From Candidatus Aminicenantota bacterium (lineage in GTDB: Bacteria > Acidobacteriota > Aminicenantia > UBA2199), in assembly GCA_020355945.1 (NCBI GenBank), contig CP070627.1, forward strand, positions 1,540,229 through 1,547,319: a stretch of DNA of 7,091 bases, in the 5' to 3' direction. The position numbers and the translations under genes were made by a program. Position 1 is the first letter of the stretch. The number at the start of each line of letters is the position of its first letter. The notes under the pieces were generated by a model. That model made no database searches, was not told where the DNA came from, and saw nothing but the letters and a program-made list of their open reading frames with translations. This document shows, piece after piece, positions 1-6,460 of the stretch.

Positions 1-251
1 CTTAAAATAACCTGTAATGGTTCCTCTACCTTTTCCCAGCGGAAAACGGTTCGTAACATTTCATTGGTATCAATGACCACCTGCCACGCCTGTTCAAAAC
101 GTTTGATATCAATGCTTCCCGATAAATGCAAACATATTTGCTCGAAATAGCGATCGCTTTCCGGGGCCTGCAAATAATGGAAAAGTATCCCCTCTTGCAT
201 CGGGGTCAAGGCCAGGATGTCTTCGATATGATTCTTGTTTAATCTCTTCAT
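1..251 (-). CDS. Nonribosomal peptide synthetase, N-terminal condensation domain (partial)
   Basis: Reading leftward from an ATG at 251-249 gives 83 codons open to the window edge, so only the N-terminus is present. Residues 13-27 contain LTPMQEGILFHYL, the C1 core motif of NRPS condensation domains. Residues 63-70 (NEMLRTVF) match the C2 region usually written RHExLRTxF. Spacing and order fit the first 80 residues of a condensation domain, which forms the peptide bond between donor and acceptor aminoacyl chains on carrier proteins; the HHxxxDG active site would lie beyond the edge. Starting with a C domain and no loading module suggests an elongation subunit that accepts its donor from another NRPS protein, or a starter C domain; the fragment cannot decide. 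The ribosome binding site is modest (GGTAGAAG just upstream). The LTPMQ form of C1 is also found in epimerization and dual domains, so the subtype is open. Confidence 0.9.
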   Translation of the reverse strand, partial: MKRLNKNHIEDILALTPMQEGILFHYLQAPESDRYFEQICLHLSGSIDIKRFEQAWQVVIDTNEMLRTVFRWEKVEEPLQVIL

Positions 252-685
252 TTTTTATCTTCTACCTTTCTATCCACCTAAAACACGAAAACATAGTGGT
301 AATTTTCATTTAAATTAAAAGGGATAGGCTTCCGCCACTGGTGTGATTAGCCTTTAATCAGAGATTAGCGCTGGTATTGGTATTATTTTCTCAGTAAACA
401 TTAAGAAACCATTTTTCAGGATCGCTGTAGTATAAATACATTATTTTACCATATAAACCGACTTTACTTAAATACGCAAAATTGTGCTTTTTTTAAATAT
501 GAGTAAAATGGTTTAGCATCCCTTTATTGATAAATCTTTTGAGGCTTTTGCCTCAGGGAAATATTTGAGCCGGTGGAATTATTTGGCATTCTTATTTTAA
601 TTTTCTCCTATGATTTTCTTTTTATATCGGTAGTTTTATAGGATTTTTATTTTTGGCAGCCTGATGCAACAATTTTTGTTATGGT
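252..685. other. 434-base AT-rich intergenic region upstream of the NRPS gene
   Basis: No supported gene lies here on either strand. The stretch is markedly AT-rich and must carry the 3' end of the radical SAM transcript and, very likely, the NRPS promoter. Sites seen: a short hairpin at 540-555; the 10-base inverted repeat AAACCATTTT (406-415) with AAAATGGTTT (505-514); a small TAATC-AGA-GATTA hairpin at 355-367; and a minus-strand -10-like TATACT at 429-434 without a convincing -35. A minus-strand reading frame from about 540 to 391 looks protein-like but has an in-frame stop (see findings). None of these is strong enough to call a promoter or an operator. Confidence 0.5.
540..555 (-). other. 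Short hairpin TGAGGC-TTTT-GCCTCA, possible weak terminator
   Basis: A perfect 6-bp stem with a 4-base loop lies about 130 bases downstream of the radical SAM stop codon. On the minus strand it reads TGAGGC-AAAA-GCCTCA and is followed by AAAAGATTT, not a U-run, so it does not fit a standard intrinsic terminator. It may be an attenuating or mRNA-end-protecting structure, or an operator-like palindrome. Confidence 0.35.
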
Positions 686-1678
686 TCACCCCTGGTACTG
701 CAAACAAAAGGAACAATGTTTCTTTCTTAACCCGGGATTATTGAAAATTTCCTTCCTGGTTTTTTTAAGATAATCACTATTGACCGGGTCTTCTTCACCT
801 TGTCCAAAGGGAATCGAATAGGGCAAATAAAAACAGGGATATAAACACTGGGATTCATCAAACACAATACTATTAAAAGGAACCTGACAGACCTCTTTGG
901 GATCGTTAAGCTCTACAGTCTGCCGATTACGGATGGCCCGAAAATAACGAAGGCAATTATCAAAAAACACCTGTCGCTGAAACAACTTCCCTTTACCCGC
1001 ATCCAATTGCACCATTTGTTCCAGGTTCTCTTCCAATATCACAATTTCCTTATCATCCAATACAGCATTCTTTGCGCTCTCTTCCGGCACATCCTCCTGT
1101 CTCCCAAAACAATGGGGTTTTAATTCGGGAACGTTAAAAAAAATACCATCTACAGGTAGGTCTACAGTCAATCGATACAGATCCACCAAATCCTTAATGT
1201 TCTTCTTTTGGATTAAACAATTAAACGCCACCTGGGCGTAGGGACGAGCTTTCAAAATTCTTCCCGGCCAAGCAATCAGTTCATTAAAATTATCCAGCCC
1301 GCGTATTTCATGATAGAGTGCTTCATTACTGGCATCCAAAGAAAACATGTAGGCGTGCACCTGGTCTTTTATTTCATCAAAAACAGCATCTAAACGGGTG
1401 GCGTTGGTGATTAATGTGATTCTTGTCCCGGTTTTTTCCAGGATCTTGATGATCCCCGGGAGTTGGGGATGGAGGGTGGGCTCACCACCGGTTATCAAGG
1501 TGAGCCCCACATTATATTTGTCAATCAATGGGACGACTTTCTCTGCTATTACCGGTAAAGGCAAAAATCTTTTGGGCTTACTTTTCCAATACTGGCACAA
1601 CAAACACCTGGCATTGCAGTTATTGGTCACCACAAGAAAAAGTCGATCTAACCGGTCTATCAAACCATTACTATTCAT
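686..1678 (-). CDS. Radical SAM protein with SPASM/twitch-like C-terminal cysteines
   Basis: This is a 330-residue protein if begun at the ATG at 1678-1676. A TTG six bases further out (1684) is in frame, but an AGG at 1686-1688 sits 7 bases from the ATG and only 1 base from the TTG, so the ATG is preferred. Residues 21-28 (CNARCLLC) form the CX3CX2C motif that binds the SAM-cleaving 4Fe-4S cluster, and GGEP at 64-67 is the SAM-binding motif after strand 2. A second cysteine set lies at about C264, C278, C282, C322 and C325 (pattern C-x13-C-x3-C ... C-x2-C), suggesting an auxiliary iron-sulfur cluster as in SPASM or twitch enzymes. The spacing is not canonical SPASM. Such enzymes often modify peptides, but the substrate cannot be read from sequence. 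The gene lies 58 bases after sppA, so co-transcription is plausible, and 434 bases before the NRPS gene; a tailoring role for the NRPS product is only a guess. Confidence 0.9.
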   Translation of the reverse strand: MNSNGLIDRLDRLFLVVTNNCNARCLLCQYWKSKPKRFLPLPVIAEKVVPLIDKYNVGLTLITGGEPTLHPQLPGIIKILEKTGTRITLITNATRLDAVFDEIKDQVHAYMFSLDASNEALYHEIRGLDNFNELIAWPGRILKARPYAQVAFNCLIQKKNIKDLVDLYRLTVDLPVDGIFFNVPELKPHCFGRQEDVPEESAKNAVLDDKEIVILEENLEQMVQLDAGKGKLFQRQVFFDNCLRYFRAIRNRQTVELNDPKEVCQVPFNSIVFDESQCLYPCFYLPYSIPFGQGEEDPVNSDYLKKTRKEIFNNPGLRKKHCSFCLQYQG

Positions 1679-1736
1679 ATACAAACCTGTACGATTTCAG
1701 CCGCTGAGACACAAAGGTAAATTCTTTTGGGGTTCA

Positions 1737-3602
1737 TCACAGATCAATGTCATACAACCAGTAAGCGTAAACGCCGTGGGGATCGTTGAATTCTGAGAAC
1801 CGTTTCATTTGTTTAACCAGGATTTGCATCATATTGGTGAAGGGATTGAGGGGCTGTTGTGACTGGATTTGGGTTTGCTCTTTGACAGACGCCTTTGCAA
1901 ACAGTTGGTTCCACAACCGCTGCCAGAACCCGGGTTTTTTTCGGAAATATTTTATTTTATAGGGTTTTTCCAGTTTAGCCAGTTTTGCAGCGGAATCCAA
2001 TGCGTCCCCCATTCCACCCATGTGGTCCACCAGTCCCAGTTTATGGGCGTCACTGCCGATCCAGACCCGGCCCTGGGCAATTTCGTGCACCTGGTCGGGT
2101 GTCTTGTTTCGAGCCTTAGCCACCATGGTGATGAACTGGTCATAACCCCTGTTGATCAACGTCTGAAGGGCTTCTTTCACTTCAGTAGACATTTCCCGGT
2201 CCACACGCAAGGCGCCTGCGAATTTATTGGTACCTACTCCATCCACTTGAATCCCCAGGTATTTTTTCAGTGTTTTTTGAAAAGTAGGAATAAAGCCAAA
2301 AATTCCAATAGAGCCGGTAATCGTAGTGGGGTAAGCCCAGACCTGGTCAGAAGCCATACTGATCCAGTATCCGCCAGAGGCAGCTACACTGCCCATTGAG
2401 ACCACCACAGGTTTTCCGTCTTTTCGAGCCAGTTCCAATTCCCTGCGGATGACTTCTGAAGCAAAGGCGCTGCCGCCGCCGCTGTCTACCCGGAATAAGA
2501 TAGCTTTTACATCGTCATCCTTACGCGCTTCCCGGATCAAAGCTGCTGTAGAATCGCCGCCAATAGTTCCCGGGGGCTGATGACCATTCAGGATACTACC
2601 TTTTGCTACAATGATCCCGATAACATCCCCTGATTCATCATCACCCCAGCGATCGTAGTCCAGTGCTGCCAGGTAGTCTTTATAACCGATCTGGTAAAAA
2701 GAGTGAGTCTCTTTGTCTTCACCGACTATTTTAATCAAGCGCTGGCGTAATAAGTCCCGGGAGGCCACATAATCAACAAGACCGGCATTCTTGGCCATAA
2801 TTGCCGCTTGACCGTTGGATTCCTTTAAATATTCATTAAAGCGGTCGATATAATCGTTAATTTTCTCTATGTTTATTTTGCGGGCCCGGGCGATATCTTT
2901 TAGATAGGAGTCCCATAGAGCGTTCAGCCATCGCATGTTCGCTTCTTTAGCATCCTTTGACATGTTATTGCGGATATAGGGTTCCGGGGCGGACTTATAT
3001 TTCCCTACCCGGAATAAATTGAGGTCTACTTCCAGTTTGTCAAGGCCTTCCTTGTAATATTGTCGGTAACGGCTGTAGCCTTCCATTACCACCAGGCCCA
3101 TGTGGTGGATATAGATTTCGTCTGCATGGGCGGCCAGGTAATAGGAGTTGCGACTATAGTCATCTGCTGTGGCAATCACTTTTTTCCCGGATTTTTTGAA
3201 GCGGTTAATTGCTGCACCGAGGTCCTGCAATTTGGTCAACCAGGCATTTCCCAACGCATTAAGATTCAATAACAGTACTTTCACCCGGGGATCGTCTTTG
3301 CCGGAGTCAATGGCATCCAGTAAGTCCTTAAGCAATGTTTCCTGTTCTTCTGTTCCCATGAGTTTATTTACCGGGTCTATCTTTCCCGGGCTTAATTCTT
3401 CGACAATATTTCCTTGTGGTGCCAGTACCAGGACTGTGGAACCTGGTACGGTGGGTCCTTGACACGCTAATAGGTTAAGCAGATAAAAGAATATCGCAAA
3501 AAAAACGATATTCAATACCAGGCGTCGGAAGAAGTCGATTCCTCGCCATACTGTGGTAACAGTAGTTAAAAAACTGCTGTTTTTTTTCTCTTGTTCCTTC
3601 AT
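1737..3602 (-). CDS. sppA: Signal peptide peptidase SppA, 67K type (peptidase family S49)
   Basis: The 621-residue product has the length and two-domain build of the long SppA form, which cleaves leftover signal peptides in the cytoplasmic membrane. Residues 1-27 are polar and charged, and 28-46 form one membrane helix. The N-terminal S49 domain carries GKYKSAPEP at 200-208; by alignment in mind with Escherichia coli SppA, K203 is the general base. The C-terminal domain carries SMGSVAASGGYW at 402-413 with nucleophile S409, preceded by the glycine-rich DSGGGSAFASE. Both members of the Ser/Lys dyad are present, so the enzyme should be active. The last 60 residues form a basic, Gln/Asn-containing tail with no clear family match. 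An odd point is LLAC at 44-47, right after the helix, which resembles a lipobox. The start has a strong AAGGAG site at 3609-3614. The radical SAM gene follows after 58 bases. Confidence 0.95.
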   Translation of the reverse strand: MKEQEKKNSSFLTTVTTVWRGIDFFRRLVLNIVFFAIFFYLLNLLACQGPTVPGSTVLVLAPQGNIVEELSPGKIDPVNKLMGTEEQETLLKDLLDAIDSGKDDPRVKVLLLNLNALGNAWLTKLQDLGAAINRFKKSGKKVIATADDYSRNSYYLAAHADEIYIHHMGLVVMEGYSRYRQYYKEGLDKLEVDLNLFRVGKYKSAPEPYIRNNMSKDAKEANMRWLNALWDSYLKDIARARKINIEKINDYIDRFNEYLKESNGQAAIMAKNAGLVDYVASRDLLRQRLIKIVGEDKETHSFYQIGYKDYLAALDYDRWGDDESGDVIGIIVAKGSILNGHQPPGTIGGDSTAALIREARKDDDVKAILFRVDSGGGSAFASEVIRRELELARKDGKPVVVSMGSVAASGGYWISMASDQVWAYPTTITGSIGIFGFIPTFQKTLKKYLGIQVDGVGTNKFAGALRVDREMSTEVKEALQTLINRGYDQFITMVAKARNKTPDQVHEIAQGRVWIGSDAHKLGLVDHMGGMGDALDSAAKLAKLEKPYKIKYFRKKPGFWQRLWNQLFAKASVKEQTQIQSQQPLNPFTNMMQILVKQMKRFSEFNDPHGVYAYWLYDIDL

Positions 3603-3616
3603 AAGGTTCTCCTTAT
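3601..3616 (-). promoter_or_regulatory. sppA ribosome binding site inside a start-codon hairpin
   Basis: The minus strand reads ATAAGG-AGAA-CCTTAT, followed by the G of the ATG start. The 6-bp stem pairs part of the Shine-Dalgarno sequence (AAGGAG at 3609-3614) with the bases touching the start codon, whose A and U are in the stem. If it folds in the mRNA it would mask both. The palindrome is seen directly; a regulatory role is inference, and the stem is short and AU-rich. Confidence 0.45.
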
Positions 3617-3717
3617 TTTTTCAAAAAATATAGAATCAGTAATATGTTAATATACGTTAAATGCACAAATTTTGTTCCGCTGACTTAGTGAAAAGTTTTT
3701 GCGGATGTTTCACGGGT

Positions 3718-3766
3718 CCAGGGGGGCAGTTTTTTCAAAAAGCGCCCCCCTGGTTGCCGGAGGCAA
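3718..3766 (-). terminator. GC-rich double hairpin after the Nudix gene, terminator or dispersed repeat
   Basis: Two structures lie side by side: TTGCC-GGA-GGCAA at 3754-3766, and a large hairpin at 3718-3753 with a perfect 10-bp stem (CCAGGGGGGC with GCCCCCCTGG) topped by a second T5/A5 stem. They begin about 35 bases downstream of the Nudix stop codon and lie between it and sppA, where a transcript end would be expected. No U-run follows the large stem on the minus strand, so it is not a textbook intrinsic terminator. The layout CCTCCGGC followed by a G-run/C-run stem resembles intergenic repeats I recall from several bacterial genomes, so it may be one copy of a dispersed family. Confidence 0.5.
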
Positions 3767-3799
3767 AGAACTTAATACTCTTCAAGATTAGATAAAGTA

Positions 3800-4372
3800 T
3801 TAACTTACCCGGTTTTTAAGCCACATTAAAGCGACGAGGGTTTTAGCGTCCATGATTTTCTCGGCATCCAGGGTTTTCCATAATTCCGGCAGTGAAAATT
3901 CAACTATTTGGATATCTTCGTGTTCGGTTTCAGCTCCACCGCCGCTGGAGACCCTGTCAGAATCGGTTACTTCTGCGTAATAGAGGAATATACGTTCCGA
4001 GGAGCCTCCGGGGGTAGTGTAAAAGGTTGATATGAGGGTTAGGGTTCTCAATTGATAACCGATCTCTTCCATTACTTCTCTGCGTATGCATTCTCCTGGT
4101 GTTTCATCTTTGTCTACCATACCTGCCGCCACTTCGATGAGCCATCCCCCGGATTTCTCATAGGTGGGGAATCGGAATTGATTGACCAGTATAACCTTTT
4201 GGGTCTCTTTATTGAAAATAAGAACAGCCGCGGCATCGCCTCTTTCGAAATTCAATCGTCTAACGGGTGGACTCATTTCTCCGTTAAATTTTTCAAATCG
4301 GACGACCGCTTCATCTATTTTAAAAAAATCATCGAACACCCGCTTTTTTTGTTGAATCTCGACTTTTTTCAT
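3800..4372 (-). CDS. Nudix hydrolase, ADP-ribose / GDP-mannose pyrophosphatase type
   Basis: The 190-residue protein has a complete Nudix box at 84-106 (G-x5-E-x7-REVMEEIGY) with metal-binding E99, E102 and E103. The layout around it is that of the TIGR00052 family, which includes NudF and NudK: an N-terminal beta domain (RLNFERGDAAAVLIF, residues 39-53), QFRFPTY at 65-71 and LIEVAAG at 78-84 before the box. TTPGGSSE at 119-126 and SGGGAETEHEDI at 143-154 follow it. The last motif recalls the GGG-acidic-EDI stretch of NudK-like proteins. Expected chemistry is Mg-dependent cleavage of a nucleoside-diphosphate sugar at the pyrophosphate; ADP-ribose and GDP-mannose cannot be told apart here. The start is supported by GGAGA just upstream of the ATG. 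It follows the XRE gene by 64 bases and probably shares its transcript. Confidence 0.9.
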   Translation of the reverse strand: MKKVEIQQKKRVFDDFFKIDEAVVRFEKFNGEMSPPVRRLNFERGDAAAVLIFNKETQKVILVNQFRFPTYEKSGGWLIEVAAGMVDKDETPGECIRREVMEEIGYQLRTLTLISTFYTTPGGSSERIFLYYAEVTDSDRVSSGGGAETEHEDIQIVEFSLPELWKTLDAEKIMDAKTLVALMWLKNRVS

Positions 4373-4436
4373 TTTTTCTCCGTTTTTAAGTTCATAGTTA
4401 TACCGGATTTAAGAAAAACTTTCAAGACCCCAGCCT

Positions 4437-4886
4437 TCAGGCATTTTGGAGATTTTCTTTTTCCCAGAATTCTTTTATTTCTTCTTTGCCAACCACTTTC
4501 AACTCCACCAGTTTAGCCAATATGATTTGTTCCACCATAGGAACTTTCATAAGAGCGATCAATTCAGCGTATTTTTCATACAGGGGGTTATTTTTGGGGA
4601 CATGGCATTCCAATAGAGAGGCGGCTGATGAGGTTCGTGCTTCTTCGGACACAAATATCTCTCCTTTATTGCTCAACAGCCAGTTGGTATTTAACCCGTA
4701 GGTGTGATGAAAATAGTGTAAATATTTGATACCGGGAAAGGTTTTTCCCACCTCAATATTGGTAATTGTTGACTGGTAGACGTTCAATTCTTTTGCCAGT
4801 TGGGTTTGTGTTTTGCCAATGGCTTCTCTAAATCGTTTGAATCGTCTGCCGATTTCTTTTTTTATAGAAGCGTGTATTTTGTCCAT
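4437..4886 (-). CDS. XRE-family helix-turn-helix transcriptional regulator
   Basis: The 149-residue protein has an N-terminal Cro/C1-type HTH at about residues 12-71. TQTQLAKELNV (26-36) is the first helix and turn, YQSTITNIEVGKTFP (37-51) holds the recognition helix, and NWLLSNKGEIF closes the domain in the usual way. Residues 95-149 are predicted helical and charged and may serve dimerization; no ligand or protease domain is seen. It therefore looks like a small DNA-binding repressor rather than a LexA-type switch. The ATG has no good Shine-Dalgarno (only an A-rich stretch precedes it), so translation may be weak. A strong promoter lies 85 bases upstream, and a TCGCGA palindrome near the expected transcription start could be an operator. 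The Nudix gene follows after 64 bases, so it is the first candidate target together with the gene itself; this is inference. Confidence 0.9.
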   Translation of the reverse strand: MDKIHASIKKEIGRRFKRFREAIGKTQTQLAKELNVYQSTITNIEVGKTFPGIKYLHYFHHTYGLNTNWLLSNKGEIFVSEEARTSSAASLLECHVPKNNPLYEKYAELIALMKVPMVEQIILAKLVELKVVGKEEIKEFWEKENLQNA

Positions 4887-4970
4887 TTTTTTACTGTTGT
4901 TATCAGTTGGATTTTTTTATCTAAGTGCGTCAAGACATACAGAAATTTCATTTTTTTCATCGCGAACATT

Positions 4971-4999
4971 AATATAACTCATTTTTGATCTAAATTCAA
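4971..4999 (-). promoter_or_regulatory. Sigma70-type promoter of the XRE-Nudix unit
   Basis: On the minus strand TTGAAT (4994-4999, 4 of 6 to TTGACA) is followed after exactly 17 bases by TATATT (4971-4976, 5 of 6 to TATAAT). Transcription would start near 4964, within or next to the TCGCGA palindrome at 4960-4965. This is the best promoter in the window. Confidence 0.65.
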
Positions 5000-5084
5000 G
5001 ATAAAAAAATTAAAAAAATCGGAATAATGTAGAAGAATAGAAAAAGAATTGTTTGAGATGGCATTAAGTTCAGGAGCAGCGGCG

Positions 5085-5141
5085 GGTATGTGTGTTACCT
5101 GACAACGACCACCGAAATGTTGTGCCAGTTACACACATACC
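5085..5141. repeat. Large imperfect inverted repeat (57 bases)
   Basis: GTATGTGTGT (5086-5095) pairs with ACACACATAC (5131-5140), with one further G-C pair outside. Inside, after a few mismatches, ACAAC (5102-5106) pairs with GTTGT (5119-5123), leaving a 12-base loop. It lies about 50 bases after the stop of the membrane-protein gene. No U-run follows on either strand, so it is not a standard terminator; it could be a REP- or MITE-like element, a protein-binding palindrome, or an mRNA-end structure. Confidence 0.55.
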
Positions 5142-5155
5142 ACCATACTGAGCAA

Positions 5156-5168
5156 CCGGATTATCCGG
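5156..5168 (-). other. Short palindrome CCGGAT-T-ATCCGG
   Basis: A 13-base near-palindrome about 20 bases downstream of the stop of the membrane-protein gene. On the minus strand it reads CCGGATAATCCGG, with a stem of 5 pairs and a 3-base loop. No U-run follows. Together with the larger hairpin at 5085-5141 it may form a compound transcript end. Confidence 0.35.
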
Positions 5169-5188
5169 GGTTTTCTGATTTATGTTTT

Positions 5189-6460
5189 TTAATTGTTGTC
5201 TTCAACAACTTCAATACCCCCTTCGACAGCGAGACTGCTGCTGTGGCCGGGAGGAACGACTACCAGTTGTTGCCACCCCTTCTTATCAAACGCAGGCAAT
5301 TGTTTCACCTTTAGAACATTTGCGTTTACATATTCTGTATCCAGCAGTTCCTGGCGGCCCGGGAAAAAAACTTTCATACCGTGAGAAAAACCGCTGCCGA
5401 TAATGGTTAAGGCATCCGTTTCATTTCTCTTTTTCAACTGTATACGTCTTGGTAAAATATAGTTGACAGTCAAATTTCTACTAAACTTACTAACGATATA
5501 CCCTCCCTGTGAAACGCCCATTAAAAGCAATAACGTAGGGGGGATATCCGGGAGTCCCCTGGAAAATAGATCAGCGTTGCAGAGGTAATACAGGTAAATA
5601 ACAACGCCGACTATAGTAAATCCTAACATTTGGAGTCGCGGCAGGCTGATTTCATCACCCTCGGAAAACAGACTTCTCAAATGAGAGGGGGATTCGGTCA
5701 AATCATTCTTAGGCCTTCTGGAGTTGATCCCACGAGCCAACAATAGGCTGCCGTAACTGATAGACATTAATCCCAATAATGAAGAATTGAAATCCGGGAT
5801 TATCTCCTTCCCAAGAATGACTCCCCGTCCGATGGCCAGGTAAAAATAACTGCCGATAAACACCGCTGTCCAGAGTAATGACTGGAATTTGGAGAGGCTG
5901 TAAGTATTGGTCTGTTTGTCAATCACTAATTTTTTCCAGAATTCCTTTTTTCCGAACGTCCACCATAACAACCCCAAAATAATTACTACCAATAAAATTG
6001 ACAGCAAGGCATTCCAACGGCGCCAATGGGGAACAATTACTTTTAGCGGTAAATCATTAGAGGATTGTTGTTTTACAGTTACTCTTACCTGTATCCTACG
6101 GCCCCAAGCGGCCCCTTCCAGGAGTCCCTGATCACCGGGAATAGTAAAACGAAGGTGCTGTATTTTTTTCTCATCGGGAGCAGAAAGGATTATAGGGATA
6201 ACCGGTTTTTGTTTTTTTCCTATCAGGACCTTAACATCATCCAATTTTTCACCCAGGTTCTTACCCACCACAGTAATAGTTGCTCCTTCCACACCTCCCT
6301 GGGGTTCCAACCTAAGAATTTCCGGCTGTTTACCGGCTTCTCCTAACGGGTTAGTGATATTTACCCCTGGTTCTTTTACCTGGCTGCGCATAGACAAAGG
6401 GCACAGGCTCACAACAATCAAGATGATAATTAAATAAAACCTTCTCTTATGCAGTCGCAT
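5189..6460 (-). CDS. Membrane protein with IPT/TIG-like domain and duplicated two-helix core
   Basis: The 423-residue protein starts with a basic n-region and a hydrophobic stretch (residues 8-22), likely a signal peptide or anchor. Residues 46-141 resemble an IPT/TIG immunoglobulin-like fold (PEILRLEP opening, then EGATITVVGKNLG). A membrane helix lies at 150-169, followed by helices at about 193-211, 226-245, 277-294 and 307-325. The four latter helices form two copies of one unit: SLSKFQSLLWT with SLPRLQMLGFT, and SSLLGLMSISYGS with PTLLLLMGVSQGG. Residues 335-420 are beta-rich and may be a second TIG-like domain (LTIIGSGFSHGMKVFF). The core reminds me of an uncharacterised membrane family in many bacteria; I know no function. 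The topology would put the first beta domain outside the cytoplasm. Translation begins at a consensus AAGGAGGT (6466-6473), spaced 5 bases from the ATG. The two small genes upstream probably share its transcript. Confidence 0.88.
   Translation of the reverse strand: MRLHKRRFYLIIILIVVSLCPLSMRSQVKEPGVNITNPLGEAGKQPEILRLEPQGGVEGATITVVGKNLGEKLDDVKVLIGKKQKPVIPIILSAPDEKKIQHLRFTIPGDQGLLEGAAWGRRIQVRVTVKQQSSNDLPLKVIVPHWRRWNALLSILLVVIILGLLWWTFGKKEFWKKLVIDKQTNTYSLSKFQSLLWTAVFIGSYFYLAIGRGVILGKEIIPDFNSSLLGLMSISYGSLLLARGINSRRPKNDLTESPSHLRSLFSEGDEISLPRLQMLGFTIVGVVIYLYYLCNADLFSRGLPDIPPTLLLLMGVSQGGYIVSKFSRNLTVNYILPRRIQLKKRNETDALTIIGSGFSHGMKVFFPGRQELLDTEYVNANVLKVKQLPAFDKKGWQQLVVVPPGHSSSLAVEGGIEVVEDNN

Larger units (their letters stand above)
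4887..5188. other. 302-base intergenic region between the membrane-protein and XRE genes
   Basis: No gene of useful length is supported here. The right half (5041-5188) is more GC-balanced and holds two hairpins that may end the transcript of the membrane-protein gene. The left half is very AT-rich and holds the promoter of the XRE gene, giving a leader of about 75-80 bases. A 32-codon minus-strand frame begins near the expected transcription start and runs out of frame into the XRE gene, but it has no ribosome binding site. Confidence 0.6.

Noticed and set aside
429..434. TATACT as the -10 box of an NRPS promoter
   Set aside because: No acceptable -35 box lies 16-18 bases upstream, and TATA-like words are frequent in this AT-rich gap.
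252..685. Radical SAM-modified peptide precursor (RiPP) in the gap beside the radical SAM gene
   Set aside because: No short frame here has both a ribosome binding site and a leader/core layout; the only protein-like frame is interrupted and lies over 240 bases away.
1679..1736. Terminator between sppA and the radical SAM gene
   Set aside because: The 58-base gap has no stem followed by a U-run, so read-through into the radical SAM gene is more likely.
1398..2399. Plus-strand open frames of 132 and 176 codons opposite the radical SAM and sppA genes
   Set aside because: They lie antisense to clear family members, have no protein-like motifs or ribosome binding site, and are explained by the codon pattern of the real genes.
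3620..3690. Promoter for sppA from TATATT-like words in the gap
   Set aside because: Several -10-like words exist, but none pairs with a good -35 at normal spacing, so no single site can be chosen.
4052..4516. Plus-strand 154-codon frame across the Nudix and XRE genes
   Set aside because: It is antisense to two well-supported genes, its translation is Phe/Ser-rich as expected for a shadow frame, and no initiation site precedes it.
4860..4960. 32-codon minus-strand upstream frame overlapping the XRE start out of frame (begins MKKMKFLYVL)
   Set aside because: It starts within a few bases of the expected transcription start with no Shine-Dalgarno and lies in A-rich DNA where such frames are common.
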